A stretch of 64,000 nt of DNA. Source: an uncultured Clostridia bacterium (GTDB lineage: Bacteria > Bacillota > Clostridia > TANB77 > CAG-508). Both the position numbers and the translations under genes were made by a program. Below are positions 44,483-53,384 of this stretch, piece by piece. The stretch's first letter is position 1; each line of letters begins with the position of its first letter. The DNA is taken from positions 1 through 64,000 of the forward strand of contig CAKPEG010000001.1 of assembly GCA_934149275.1 (NCBI GenBank). Direction: 5' to 3'. The notes beneath the pieces are model-generated. The model made no database searches and had not been told where the DNA came from. It saw only the letters and a list, made by a program, of their open reading frames with translations.

Positions 44483-45814
44483 TTATTTTTCAAATTTATC
44501 ATCTTTTTCTCTAACTATAATTCTAACTGGAGTTCCTTCCAATCCAAAATTATTTCTAATACAATTAACCAAATATCTTTCATAAGAAAAATGAAATAAT
44601 TCTTTTTTATTTACAAATATAACAAATGTTGGTGGTTTAGTTGATGCTTGTGTTCCATAAAAAATCTTAAGTCTTTTTCCTTTATCAGATGGTGGTTGAA
44701 CAACAGCTATTGCTTCATTTATAACTTGATTTAAAACAGCTGTTGAAATTCTTAACGCATTTTGATTTGCAACATTATTAATCATTTCAAAAAGTTTGTT
44801 AACTCTTTGTCCTGTTTTAGCTGAAATGAAAATTATTGGAGCATACCCTGCAAAAGGTAATTCATTATAAATTTCTTTTTTAACTTTTTCTGTTGTGTTG
44901 TTATCCTTTTCAACTTCATCCCATTTATTAACAGCAATTATAATTCCTTTTCCAGCTTCATGAGCTTCACCAATAATTTTTGAATCTTGCTCACTAACAC
45001 CTTCAGTTGCATCAATCAACATTATACATACATCAGCTCTTTCAATTGCTAAATTAGATCTCATAATACTGTATTTTTCAATATTTTCTTTAACTTTGCA
45101 TTTTCTTCTAATACCTGCTGTATCTATAAAAATATATTTTCCAAATTCATTTTCATACGCAGAATCTATTGCATCACGTGTTGTACCTGCAACATCACTA
45201 ACTATAACTCTATTCTCACCTAAAATTCTATTTACCAATGATGATTTTCCTGCATTAGGTTTTCCAATTATAGCTACTTTTATAACTTCTGAATCACTAT
45301 CATCTTTATCTTCTTCTGGAAATTTTTCATATATTTCATCTAAAACATCTCCAATTCCTTTTGCATTCGCAGCTGAAATAGCAATTGGAGTTCCAACTCC
45401 TAAATTATAAAATTCATATAATTCCATTGGATCTTGTCCAAAATTATCTGCTTTATTACAAACAAGTACTATAGGTTTCTTGCATTTTTTTAACATTACC
45501 GCAATTTCTTCATCTGCAGCAGTTACACCTTGCTTTATATCTGTTAAAAATATAATAACATCAGCTACAGATATTGCGATATCTACTTGTTCACGCATTT
45601 GATTAACTATTGTATCACCTGTTAATTCCTCAATTCCTGCTGTATCAATAACTGTAAAATCTCTACCTCTCCAACTTGATTCAGCATAAACTCTATCACG
45701 AGTAACTCCTGGAGTATCTTCAACAATAGAAATTCTTTGTCCAACTATGTAATTAAAAAATGTGGATTTTCCCACATTAGGTCTTCCAACAATAGCCACT
45801 ACTGGTTTTGACAT
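44483..45814 (-). CDS. der: Ribosome-biogenesis GTPase Der (EngA)
   Basis: 443 residues with two GTPase domains: GRPNVGKSTFFN and DTPG...; GKPNAGKSSLVNR and DTAG; NKAD and NKWD specificity motifs; then a KH-like C-terminal domain. Acts in 50S assembly. GAGGTG ribosome site. Heads the der-plsY-gpsA run. Confidence 0.97.
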   Translation of the reverse strand: MSKPVVAIVGRPNVGKSTFFNYIVGQRISIVEDTPGVTRDRVYAESSWRGRDFTVIDTAGIEELTGDTIVNQMREQVDIAISVADVIIFLTDIKQGVTAADEEIAVMLKKCKKPIVLVCNKADNFGQDPMELYEFYNLGVGTPIAISAANAKGIGDVLDEIYEKFPEEDKDDSDSEVIKVAIIGKPNAGKSSLVNRILGENRVIVSDVAGTTRDAIDSAYENEFGKYIFIDTAGIRRKCKVKENIEKYSIMRSNLAIERADVCIMLIDATEGVSEQDSKIIGEAHEAGKGIIIAVNKWDEVEKDNNTTEKVKKEIYNELPFAGYAPIIFISAKTGQRVNKLFEMINNVANQNALRISTAVLNQVINEAIAVVQPPSDKGKRLKIFYGTQASTKPPTFVIFVNKKELFHFSYERYLVNCIRNNFGLEGTPVRIIVREKDDKFEK

Positions 45815-45884
45815 TTTTTCACCTCTTTATTTCATAAGTATAAACATTTTATAACAAAAGCATTAAAATTTCAACAAAAAAGGC

Positions 45885-45914
45885 ATAAAAAAAACACATT
45901 GTAAAAATGTGTTT
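45885..45914 (-). terminator. Terminator after rpmF
   Basis: AAACACATT-TTTAC-AATGTGTTT followed by TTTTT on the minus strand, five bases past the stop of rpmF. Confidence 0.85.
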
Positions 45915-45918
45915 CTTC

Positions 45919-46107
45919 TTATTTGTTATCTTCGTTAACTGCTACTACTTCTTTACCATTGTAGTATCCACAATTTGAGCAAACTCTATGTTGCATAACT
46001 GGTTCATGACAATGTGGACATGTAGCTAAGTTCTTTTCTTCTATTTTCCAAGTTGATCTTTTTAATCCAGTTCTTGCTTTAGACCATCTTCTTTTTGGTT
46101 GTGCCAT
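45919..46107 (-). CDS. rpmF: Ribosomal protein L32
   Basis: 62 residues: MAQPKRRWSKARTGLKRSTW at the start and a Cys4 zinc knuckle CPHC...CSNC. Component of the 50S subunit. Good ribosome site (GCAAGGAGGGAAT). Confidence 0.97.
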   Translation of the reverse strand: MAQPKRRWSKARTGLKRSTWKIEEKNLATCPHCHEPVMQHRVCSNCGYYNGKEVVAVNEDNK

Positions 46108-46227
46108 CTTAAATTCCCTCCTTGCTCTTACTAGTATTTTATGTGAAAATTAATTTTTTCTCTTTTTCAAGTTACTAAAAGATTATACATCAGTATTTTT
46201 ATAATGTCAAGGCTTTCCTCGTAATAA

Positions 46228-46845
46228 TTATACCGTAGTCTCCTCTTTCCCATCACGTAATTTTAAAACTTCTTGCATTACTTTATTTGTTAACATATCT
46301 AAAGTTTCTTTATCTTTTGCCTTATCCTTATATTCTGAAAGATCCATTGGTTTTCCAAATTTATATGTAACTTTTGTAAAAGGCTTGAAATCGCCAATTA
46401 CAGCAAATGGAATTATTGGAACATTGTTTCTTAAAGCTAATGCAACAGCTCCATTTTTAGGCTTTATTCCTTTATCCATTCCATGACGGGTTCCTTCTGG
46501 ATAAATACCTAAAATCTCATTTGATTTTAAAATTTTAATTGAAGTTTTTATTGCTTCTGTGTCATTTTTTCCTCTTTTTACAGGAAATACATAAAACACG
46601 AAAGCCATAAATCTAAATCCAACACTTTTCCATAATTCTTCTTTAGCCATAAATCTTATTTTTCGGTTTGTTACTGCCAACAATGCTGGTGCATCTAATG
46701 CATGAACATGATTTCCGCATACAATACATGCATTGTTTTTAGGAACATTCTCAATTCCTTCGATTCTAACTCTATAAATAATTAGTGCAGCCAAATGGCA
46801 AAGTGGTTTAACTATTGCCCTACAAATTTTTCTTAATACTTCCAT
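46228..46845 (-). CDS. plsC: 1-acyl-sn-glycerol-3-phosphate acyltransferase
   Basis: 205 residues, one membrane helix near the start; NHVHALDAPAL (Hx4D) and YPEGTRHG motifs of the acyltransferase. Second acylation step of phosphatidic acid synthesis. The start follows the cmk stop by three bases. Confidence 0.94.
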   Translation of the reverse strand: MEVLRKICRAIVKPLCHLAALIIYRVRIEGIENVPKNNACIVCGNHVHALDAPALLAVTNRKIRFMAKEELWKSVGFRFMAFVFYVFPVKRGKNDTEAIKTSIKILKSNEILGIYPEGTRHGMDKGIKPKNGAVALALRNNVPIIPFAVIGDFKPFTKVTYKFGKPMDLSEYKDKAKDKETLDMLTNKVMQEVLKLRDGKEETTV

Positions 46846-46848
46846 TCT

Positions 46849-47520
46849 TTATTTTTCTCCTGTCTTTTCCAAAATAATTTTCTCAACAGTATCAGTCATT
46901 TCTTCTATTGATAATTTAGTTGAATCAACAATAACAGCATCTTCTGCAATTTTTAAAGATCCTATTTCTTTATGCTTATCATTTTCATCTCTTTTTTTTA
47001 TGTTTTCTAATACTTCTTCAAATGTTACATTCAATCCTTTTTCTTGATTTTCCTTAAATCTTCTTTTTGCCCTTTCTTCAACATCAGCATCTAAATAAAT
47101 TTTTACATCAGCCTTTGGAAAAACATAAGTACCTATATCTCTTCCTTCCATAATTACATCTTTTCCTTCTGCCATTTTTCTTTGCAAATCTACCATTTTT
47201 AATCTAACACGAACAATTGAAGAAATTGGTGAAACAATCTTATTTACTTCAAAAGATCTAATTTCATTTGTAACTTCTTCACCATTTAAAAATACTCTAA
47301 TAAAGTCATCCTTATCATATTTAAATTCTATATCTAAATCATCAATCAAAGATACAATTTTATCTTCTTCCTCTAATTTAATTCCATGTTTTAAACTAGC
47401 AAGTGCTACACATCTATATGTTGCTCCTGTATCTAAATTGATCAATCCCATCCTTTTTGCAATCTCTTTAGTTACTGTTCCCTTTCCGCTTCCTGCAGGT
47501 CCATCTATTGCTACTATCAT
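46849..47520 (-). CDS. cmk: Cytidylate kinase
   Basis: 223 residues: GPAGSGKGTVTKEIA P-loop, LDTGATYR, EGRDIGTYVFPKADVKIYLDA and RRF. Phosphorylates CMP and dCMP. The Asp23-fusion gene precedes it by 18 bases. Confidence 0.97.
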   Translation of the reverse strand: MIVAIDGPAGSGKGTVTKEIAKRMGLINLDTGATYRCVALASLKHGIKLEEEDKIVSLIDDLDIEFKYDKDDFIRVFLNGEEVTNEIRSFEVNKIVSPISSIVRVRLKMVDLQRKMAEGKDVIMEGRDIGTYVFPKADVKIYLDADVEERAKRRFKENQEKGLNVTFEEVLENIKKRDENDKHKEIGSLKIAEDAVIVDSTKLSIEEMTDTVEKIILEKTGEK

Positions 47521-47538
47521 TATTTACACCCCTTTTTA

Positions 47539-48384
47539 TTATTCTTCTGGAAAATGAATTTGCTTTGCAACAATTTCAACATTTGAAATATACATAGCAG
47601 TCAAATTCTCAATTTCCCTTCTAGTTTCTTTTTTCAAAACTCTTAAAACTTCTACCATATTTGATCCATATTCTATTGAAACCTCAATATATAATTGTAC
47701 GCCAGCAGTATCATTTTGAGTTTTATCAACTCTAATTTTTAATACTTTATATATGCCTTCTATCTTTTTTGCAACAGTTACAATTATATCTTTAAAAACA
47801 CTATCTGAAATAGTAAATTTTCCAAGATAACTAAATGTTGGTCTAATTATTGATTTTTCAGCAATATATGGTTCAGCATTTTTCCCTTTTGACTTAAATA
47901 TTTGAAGTGGATCTAACAAATATCCTGAAAAATCTTTTTTTATTTCAAAAGTTGGAACTGGAATAACATGTTTTCCCTGTGTAACACGTATTCTTCTTGC
48001 AGTATCCATTTCTTCTTGAGTTGCAACTTCGTTAATATATATTCTTTCTGCAATTGGTGGCAACCCTAAATTCTCAGCAATTTTATCAACCATTCCATCA
48101 GACGTTCCAAGAATTAAAATTGAATCTGGTCTATATTTTCTTATAGCCTTTTGAACTTCAGTTTTTCTATCTTCTGATAAAAATAAAGCATTCTTTACAG
48201 TTTCAATTTTAGTAGGCGCTTTTTTTGCAGAAATACCAGCGATTACCTGGCTATCTTTTATAAGTAATCCATCGTCTATTATATATTTTATTCCTCTTCC
48301 ACTTGCAACATATTGTGCTCTATAACTCTTACCAGTACCAGATGGTCCAATAAAAGCATAAGTTTTGATTTTAAATAAAAACAT
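47539..48384 (-). CDS. P-loop NTPase fused to an Asp23/YloU-like domain
   Basis: 281 residues from 48384 (AGAGGAG eight bases upstream; a GTG at 48393 is possible). Residues 5-130: Walker A GPSGTGKS, IIDDG in place of Walker B and an alpha/beta fold ending near VIPVP. Residues 150-281: SYLGKFTISDSVF and a strand-helix pattern of Asp23/Gls24 proteins with IRVDKTQND..VQLYIEVSIEYG. Fusing an NTPase to this domain is not the common arrangement. It stands between cmk and a membrane protein gene. Role unknown; envelope-stress function is inference. Confidence 0.7.
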   Translation of the reverse strand: MFLFKIKTYAFIGPSGTGKSYRAQYVASGRGIKYIIDDGLLIKDSQVIAGISAKKAPTKIETVKNALFLSEDRKTEVQKAIRKYRPDSILILGTSDGMVDKIAENLGLPPIAERIYINEVATQEEMDTARRIRVTQGKHVIPVPTFEIKKDFSGYLLDPLQIFKSKGKNAEPYIAEKSIIRPTFSYLGKFTISDSVFKDIIVTVAKKIEGIYKVLKIRVDKTQNDTAGVQLYIEVSIEYGSNMVEVLRVLKKETRREIENLTAMYISNVEIVAKQIHFPEE

Positions 48385-48398
48385 TATTAACACTCCTC

Positions 48399-49922
48399 TT
48401 AGAAATAAACTCTTGTAGTTATCTCACCTGACGCACTTGGAGATGGGCTAGGTGAAGTTGAAGATGAAGGTACTGTAGTTTGAACCGGTTCCTCAGTTGT
48501 AGGTGTAGTAACTGGTGATGGTTGAACCACATTTCCAGCATTATTATCCGAATCATGACTATTTTCCGTATTTCCATTATTTTCTTCGTTAGCTGGTACA
48601 TTCTCTGTATCTTCTTCCTCGTTTTCTATTCTCTTTTCAGTTTTTAAACTATACTTTTTCTCATTTGAATTTTTTTCTATCAAGCTTTCGTCTAATATAT
48701 TTATTTTGCTTTTACTATAATTTAAATTATTTATATCTCTTTCTGCCATAATAATTTTTGAATATATTTCATTTTGAAACTTATTTTCATTTGATTTTAC
48801 AATAGACTCCTCTTCATCAAACATCAAAATATTTTCATCATTTTCCTTTGCTCTAGATACCTTAACATAATTTGCATAATATATTCCCTTTTGAGTTTTA
48901 TATGAAGAAATTTCGCGTTCCAAATCCTTTCTATACTTTTCTATAACATCTTTTTCTTTCGTAGAAAAGTCATCATCACCATATATTATAACATCAATAA
49001 TACAAGTATCACTCACTTTATCATACAAATCAATTAAAGATTCAGGCCTTTTAACAAAAACCGGTATTTTAGTAGCAACATTTTCATTAGATTTATATAA
49101 ACTACCATTCGAAACGAAATCAGTATATATAGCTATATCATTATAATATTTTGTCATATCTATACTTACAGTGTTTCCCTCCTTATATAAATCTATAGTT
49201 AGTGGTGTAAAAGAAAATTCTGTAATCTCACCATTATTATAATTTTCCAAAAAGCCAAATACATCATCTTCTATATTTGTATAAAAATCATTTGAGATTC
49301 CCTCATCTGTATAATATTTTAATGCAAAAGCTCTATATGCAGCAGAAGTTATAATATTTCTTTTTGGTGCATCATATGTAAACAAATCATCTAATTTTAA
49401 CTTTTCACCATTACTTAGTCTGAAATTTAATCCATATGATTTATTAAAATTTTCTTTAAATTGTACAAAAATTTTTACAGATAGCACATCGGAAAAATTA
49501 GCCTCAACAGAAGTTTTCACATAAGCATTCTGATCAGAATTCTTTTTGAAATTGTTGCTATCCAAAATTTTATTTATTCTCTCTCTAATCTGACTATTTA
49601 TATTTTCTTGTACAGAATCATCTTTAAGTCCACTAATTTGAATATATTCAACATTAATATCTCTTCCTTCATCTTTTACGGTTTGATAAGTCAAACCATT
49701 ATTAGAATAATTATCACTTAATGTTAATCTTTCCAAGTTAGAATTTTGTTCATAAATATCAGATGCATTCAAATCAGGAACTTTTTGGGGACTTTCTATA
49801 ATAATTTGAGAAGAACTATCTTCTTTACCATATTTTTTATATAATATTGCACCAACTGTAATAAGCAATGCTAATGCAGAAAAAATTATTAAAAATATTT
49901 TTGTATTCTTACTAATTCTCAA
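48399..49922 (-). CDS. Membrane-anchored DUF3298-like protein
   Basis: 507 residues: one N-terminal helix (residues 8-28), an extracytoplasmic region of about 400 residues with YGLNFRLSNGEKLKLDDLFT resembling PdaC/DUF3298 modules, then a Ser/Thr/Pro tail (residues 470-505) suited to spanning wall polymers. Start overlaps the PstS-like stop by 11 bases. Function unknown; attachment at the membrane with the C-terminus outside. Confidence 0.65.
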   Translation of the reverse strand: MRISKNTKIFLIIFSALALLITVGAILYKKYGKEDSSSQIIIESPQKVPDLNASDIYEQNSNLERLTLSDNYSNNGLTYQTVKDEGRDINVEYIQISGLKDDSVQENINSQIRERINKILDSNNFKKNSDQNAYVKTSVEANFSDVLSVKIFVQFKENFNKSYGLNFRLSNGEKLKLDDLFTYDAPKRNIITSAAYRAFALKYYTDEGISNDFYTNIEDDVFGFLENYNNGEITEFSFTPLTIDLYKEGNTVSIDMTKYYNDIAIYTDFVSNGSLYKSNENVATKIPVFVKRPESLIDLYDKVSDTCIIDVIIYGDDDFSTKEKDVIEKYRKDLEREISSYKTQKGIYYANYVKVSRAKENDENILMFDEEESIVKSNENKFQNEIYSKIIMAERDINNLNYSKSKINILDESLIEKNSNEKKYSLKTEKRIENEEEDTENVPANEENNGNTENSHDSDNNAGNVVQPSPVTTPTTEEPVQTTVPSSSTSPSPSPSASGEITTRVYF

Positions 49923-50865
49923 TATATCCAGCCTCCTTTATTACATTTTTTCCTCTATCAGACATAACTGCATCTGTAAATATATTCAAGCTTTCTGACT
50001 GATTTTTTTTATTTTTAATTAAATAATAATTAGATATTATAGGATAGTCATTATTTTTTATAGTATCATAATCTGGCATAACACCATTCAACTTCAATAT
50101 TTTAATTGTATTATTAATTTTTCCATCAGTATCATATAACATTTTAGTTTCATAATAATAAGAATATCCCAAAGCACCTTCAGTATTATCATATGTTGCA
50201 ATTAAATCATTAATCTCTCCAAACTTTTTAGCATAAAAAACATCTTTTGGAGCATCAATAATTTTTAAGTTTTTCATAACAGAACTAATCATTTCATTTT
50301 GAGTAGGTGAATTTTCCGGATGCTGAAAAGCTTTAATATCAATATTTTCTCCACCTATTTCTGACCAATTCTTTATTTGTCCTGTATAAATTTTTTGAAT
50401 ATCTGAAACTTTTAAAGAATCAATTTTATTATTTGTATTAGTAAAAAATACAAATCCATCTTTCGCAATTGGTGTTATTTCTAAATCAACACCATTAGCC
50501 TTGGCAAAAGTCATAATATCATCTGTAGGATATGTTGAAATCAATACATCAACTTCGTCTTTAATTAATTTATTAAATCCTTCTTCCGTTGAATCGACAT
50601 CAAATACATTATCAGCTATATTTTCATCTTGAGTAAAGTTCTTTAAAATTGAACTAGTTAACTGTTTAGTAATTGCTGAACAGCCTATTCTAGGTAATTC
50701 ATTTTGCGTTAGAATTATATCTTCATTGATTTTTTCAGTACTAAGTGCGCTATTATTACTTTGCTTAAATGTACCCGTTGTAAAAAACAAATACATACCT
50801 GCACACATAAAAATAACAATTGCCATTATAAAAATTGGTAACATGACATTCAAAAAATTTTTCAT
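49912..50865 (-). CDS. PstS-like substrate-binding protein, membrane-anchored
   Basis: 317 residues from 50865 (GAGGATGG upstream; 50877 possible). One uncleaved-looking N-terminal helix (residues 5-28), then a type-2 periplasmic-binding fold with IGCSAITKQLTSS, VDVLISTYPTDD, DIQKIYTGQIKNWSEIGGENI and EGALGYSYYYE, the last two typical of PstS. No pst permease or ATPase is near, so it may be a stand-alone binding protein or sensor. Confidence 0.8.
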   Translation of the reverse strand: MKNFLNVMLPIFIMAIVIFMCAGMYLFFTTGTFKQSNNSALSTEKINEDIILTQNELPRIGCSAITKQLTSSILKNFTQDENIADNVFDVDSTEEGFNKLIKDEVDVLISTYPTDDIMTFAKANGVDLEITPIAKDGFVFFTNTNNKIDSLKVSDIQKIYTGQIKNWSEIGGENIDIKAFQHPENSPTQNEMISSVMKNLKIIDAPKDVFYAKKFGEINDLIATYDNTEGALGYSYYYETKMLYDTDGKINNTIKILKLNGVMPDYDTIKNNDYPIISNYYLIKNKKNQSESLNIFTDAVMSDRGKNVIKEAGYIEN

Positions 50866-51000
50866 ATCCATCCTCATTTCATTTTATTAACTAGCATTAT
50901 TATATATATTTCTTCTTTTTTTGTAAATACAATCCAAAACGAAAAAAAAAGCTTTATGTCTAAATAATGCAATAACCTTTTATTTCACAGCAACTACTAC

Positions 51001-51030
51001 AAAAAAAGATAAGTTTTACCTTATCTTTTT
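51001..51030 (-). terminator. Terminator of tyrS
   Basis: AAGATAAG-GTAAAA-CTTATCTT followed by TTTTT on the minus strand, just past the stop at 51036. Confidence 0.85.
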
Positions 51031-51035
51031 GACTT

Positions 51036-52247
51036 TTATTTTGTTAATTTATGATAAATTTTCTTTCCTTTTCTCAAAATTGCATAGCCTTCTTTAAAAT
51101 CTTCTTCTTTTAACACATAAGCAATATCATCTATCTTTTCATCATTTAAACTAATTGCACCTTGAGAAATTAAAGTTTTAGCTTGTCCTTTTGAAGGAGC
51201 TATTCCAGCATTAACAAGTGCTTCTGTAATTGTGCAACCAACTTCAACTTTAGTTGATTCCATTGCTTCAACATTTCCTTTTCCTTCAAACATAGCTTTT
51301 GTTGCCTCTTCTGCTTTTATTGCAGCTTCTTCGCCATGAACAAGTTTTGTAATCTCAAAAGCAGCTCTTCTTTTAGCTTCATTAATTCTTTCATCTTTAT
51401 ACTTAGTCATTTCTTCAATTTCATCAACATCAATAAATGTTAGTAATTTCATAACATTTTCGATATCATCATCAGCAACATTTCTCCAATATTGATAGAA
51501 TTCATATGGAGATGTTTTTTCTGGATTTAACCATAAAGCACCTTTTTCTGTTTTTCCCATCTTCTTACCTTCTTTAGTTGTAAGAAGTTTAAAAGTAAAT
51601 CCATAAGCATCTTCAGCACCAATTTTTCTAATTAATTCAACTCCACCAATTATATTAGACCATTGATCATTTCCACCCATTTCAAGTTTACATCCATAAT
51701 GATCATGTAAATATAAAAAGTCATAAGATTGCATTAACATATATCCAAGTTCAAAGAAAGTTAATCCTGTTTCTAATCTATTCTTATAGCACTCTGCAGC
51801 TAACATTCTATTTACAGAAAAATGAACTCCTATTTCTCTCATGAAATTAATATAATTTAAATCTCTAAGCCAATCACCGTTATTAACAATAATAGCAGCA
51901 TTTGGTCCTTCAAAACTTAAAAATTTCTCTATTTGTTTTTTTATTTGAGCAACATTATTATCAATATCTTCAACTGTAAGCATTTTTCTCATATCAGTTT
52001 TTCCTGACGGATCACCTATAATAGCTGTTCCACCGCCCATTAATATTATTGGTTTATGTCCAGCTTTTTGCATATGAGATGCAACCATCAAAGAAATAAA
52101 ATGACCTACATGTAAACTATCTGCTGTTGGATCAATTCCAATATAAAATGGCACACACTCTTTCTCAAATAATTTTTTAATCTCCTCTGGATGAGTTAAT
52201 TGTTCAACATAACCTCTTCTCTCTAATGTATTAAAAACATTCTGCAT
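51036..52247 (-). CDS. tyrS: Tyrosyl-tRNA synthetase
   Basis: 403 residues: Rossmann fold, HIGH-type DSLHVGHFIS near 45, KMGKT (KMSKS equivalent) near 225, and C-terminal S4 RNA-binding domain (GQAKTLISQGAISLNDEKI). No T-box lies in the 26 bases to the preceding gene. Charges tRNA-Tyr. Confidence 0.97.
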   Translation of the reverse strand: MQNVFNTLERRGYVEQLTHPEEIKKLFEKECVPFYIGIDPTADSLHVGHFISLMVASHMQKAGHKPIILMGGGTAIIGDPSGKTDMRKMLTVEDIDNNVAQIKKQIEKFLSFEGPNAAIIVNNGDWLRDLNYINFMREIGVHFSVNRMLAAECYKNRLETGLTFFELGYMLMQSYDFLYLHDHYGCKLEMGGNDQWSNIIGGVELIRKIGAEDAYGFTFKLLTTKEGKKMGKTEKGALWLNPEKTSPYEFYQYWRNVADDDIENVMKLLTFIDVDEIEEMTKYKDERINEAKRRAAFEITKLVHGEEAAIKAEEATKAMFEGKGNVEAMESTKVEVGCTITEALVNAGIAPSKGQAKTLISQGAISLNDEKIDDIAYVLKEEDFKEGYAILRKGKKIYHKLTK

Positions 52248-52273
52248 CTGTAAATCTTCCTCCTAGTTTAAAA

Positions 52274-52522
52274 TTATTTTGAAATTCCTTGATTAATATA
52301 TCCAGAAAATTCATCATTAAGTAAAAATCTATTTAAATTTCTGGAATTAATTCCTGTTTCAACAGAAATTTCCTGTACAGTAATTCCATTTGTACAAGTA
52401 TTTTGTTCAAAAAAATTCTTTAATTTTTGTATATCCAAATTTTCATTTGATTTACAAGCCTGGCATACATCCATATCTGAATGAAAAAAGTTTCCACAAC
52501 GAGGGCATTTTTTAAATTCCAT
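52274..52522 (-). CDS. Small zinc-ribbon/HTH protein (YvyF-like)
   Basis: 82 residues from 52522 (AAAGGAATG upstream). MEFKKCPRCGNFF and VCQACK supply four cysteines; then GITVQEISVETGINSRNLNRF looks like a helix-turn-helix. Similar short proteins occur in flagellar and competence contexts of Firmicutes; none is here. A regulator is possible, function unproven. Confidence 0.65.
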   Translation of the reverse strand: MEFKKCPRCGNFFHSDMDVCQACKSNENLDIQKLKNFFEQNTCTNGITVQEISVETGINSRNLNRFLLNDEFSGYINQGISK

Positions 52523-52602
52523 ATAAATCATTCCTTTCATAGGAAGTCAATAAATTAACTTCATGTATTTTCTGTCACATTTTATCATAATATGTTAAAA
52601 AA

Positions 52603-52800
52603 AGAAAGATTATATCAAAATTTTTTCGTACCTTACTAGCACATTCTTTAAAACTTTAAAATAAGGTTACCATTAAAACATATCATGAAAATACATTTTT
52701 AAGGTAACCTTATTTTCAAATCGTGTAAAAAGCTTCAATCGAACTCACTTCGTTCATTTAATCTCTACACAGTGATTCAAAAATTTTGTATAAGCTTTCT
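52603..52800 (-). repeat. Dispersed structured repeat, family 2 copy 2
   Basis: 198 bp, reverse orientation to copy 1. Arms AGAAAGATTATATCAAAATTTT and CAAAATTTTGTATAAGCTTTC-type complement. Shares TTTTCAAATCG, GCTTCAATCGAACTCACTTC, CACAGTGATTCAAAAA and ACCTTACTAGCACATTCTTT with copy 1, while the arms and the central hairpin (AATAAGGTTACC...GGTAACCTTATT) are unrelated in sequence. It fills the gap 52541-52823. Confidence 0.8.
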
Positions 52801-52823
52801 TCTATACAACAAATATAAATCTT

Positions 52824-53369
52824 CTATTGTACTCCATACAATTTATTATATATTTCATAATTCTTCATTACTTTGCGTAAATACATTTCTGTTTCTCTAT
52901 ATGGAATTTCTTCTAAATTCGAACCATCTTCTTTTATAACACCTTGAGCAATCCATTTATCAACATTTCCAAAGCCAGCGTTATAAGCTACTATAGCAAT
53001 TTTAGGATTCTCATATTTTTCTATCAAATCAGCTAAATACTTTGTTCCAATATTTATGTTCATCTCAGCATTATACAAATTCACGCCACTATAACCAAGC
53101 TCATCAGCTATTTCAATTGCAGTATCATTCATGATCTGCATAAGTCCTTTAGCCCCTTTGCTAGATTTAGCGCTTTCTCTGAAATTGCTTTCTTGTTTTA
53201 TCACAGCATACACCAAATTTTTATCAACGCCGTATTCTTCTGAATATTTTTCTACATAATCGGAATACTTATCTGGATAAAATTTTATTAATATTTTATC
53301 TTTTAACATAAATATCGCCATTATAAATATGCAAATAACAACTAAAACCGTCCAAATTTTAAATTTCAT
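52824..53369 (-). CDS. SLT-type lytic transglycosylase
   Basis: 181 residues: N-terminal anchor (residues 7-24), then KQESNFRESAKSSKGAKGLM with the catalytic Glu, YNAEMNINIGTKYL and AYNAGFGNVDKW. Cleaves peptidoglycan outside the membrane. Right behind polA (15 bases). Confidence 0.92.
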   Translation of the reverse strand: MKFKIWTVLVVICIFIMAIFMLKDKILIKFYPDKYSDYVEKYSEEYGVDKNLVYAVIKQESNFRESAKSSKGAKGLMQIMNDTAIEIADELGYSGVNLYNAEMNINIGTKYLADLIEKYENPKIAIVAYNAGFGNVDKWIAQGVIKEDGSNLEEIPYRETEMYLRKVMKNYEIYNKLYGVQ

Positions 53370-53384
53370 CTATCAACCTTTCTC

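Noticed and set aside
43961..44599. 212-residue plus-strand frame opposite plsY
   Set aside because: Reverse-frame shadow; plsY carries all family motifs.
52248..52273. Possible T-box before tyrS
   Set aside because: Only 26 bases separate tyrS from the preceding gene, and no AGGGTGG-type antiterminator block occurs upstream in the visible gap.
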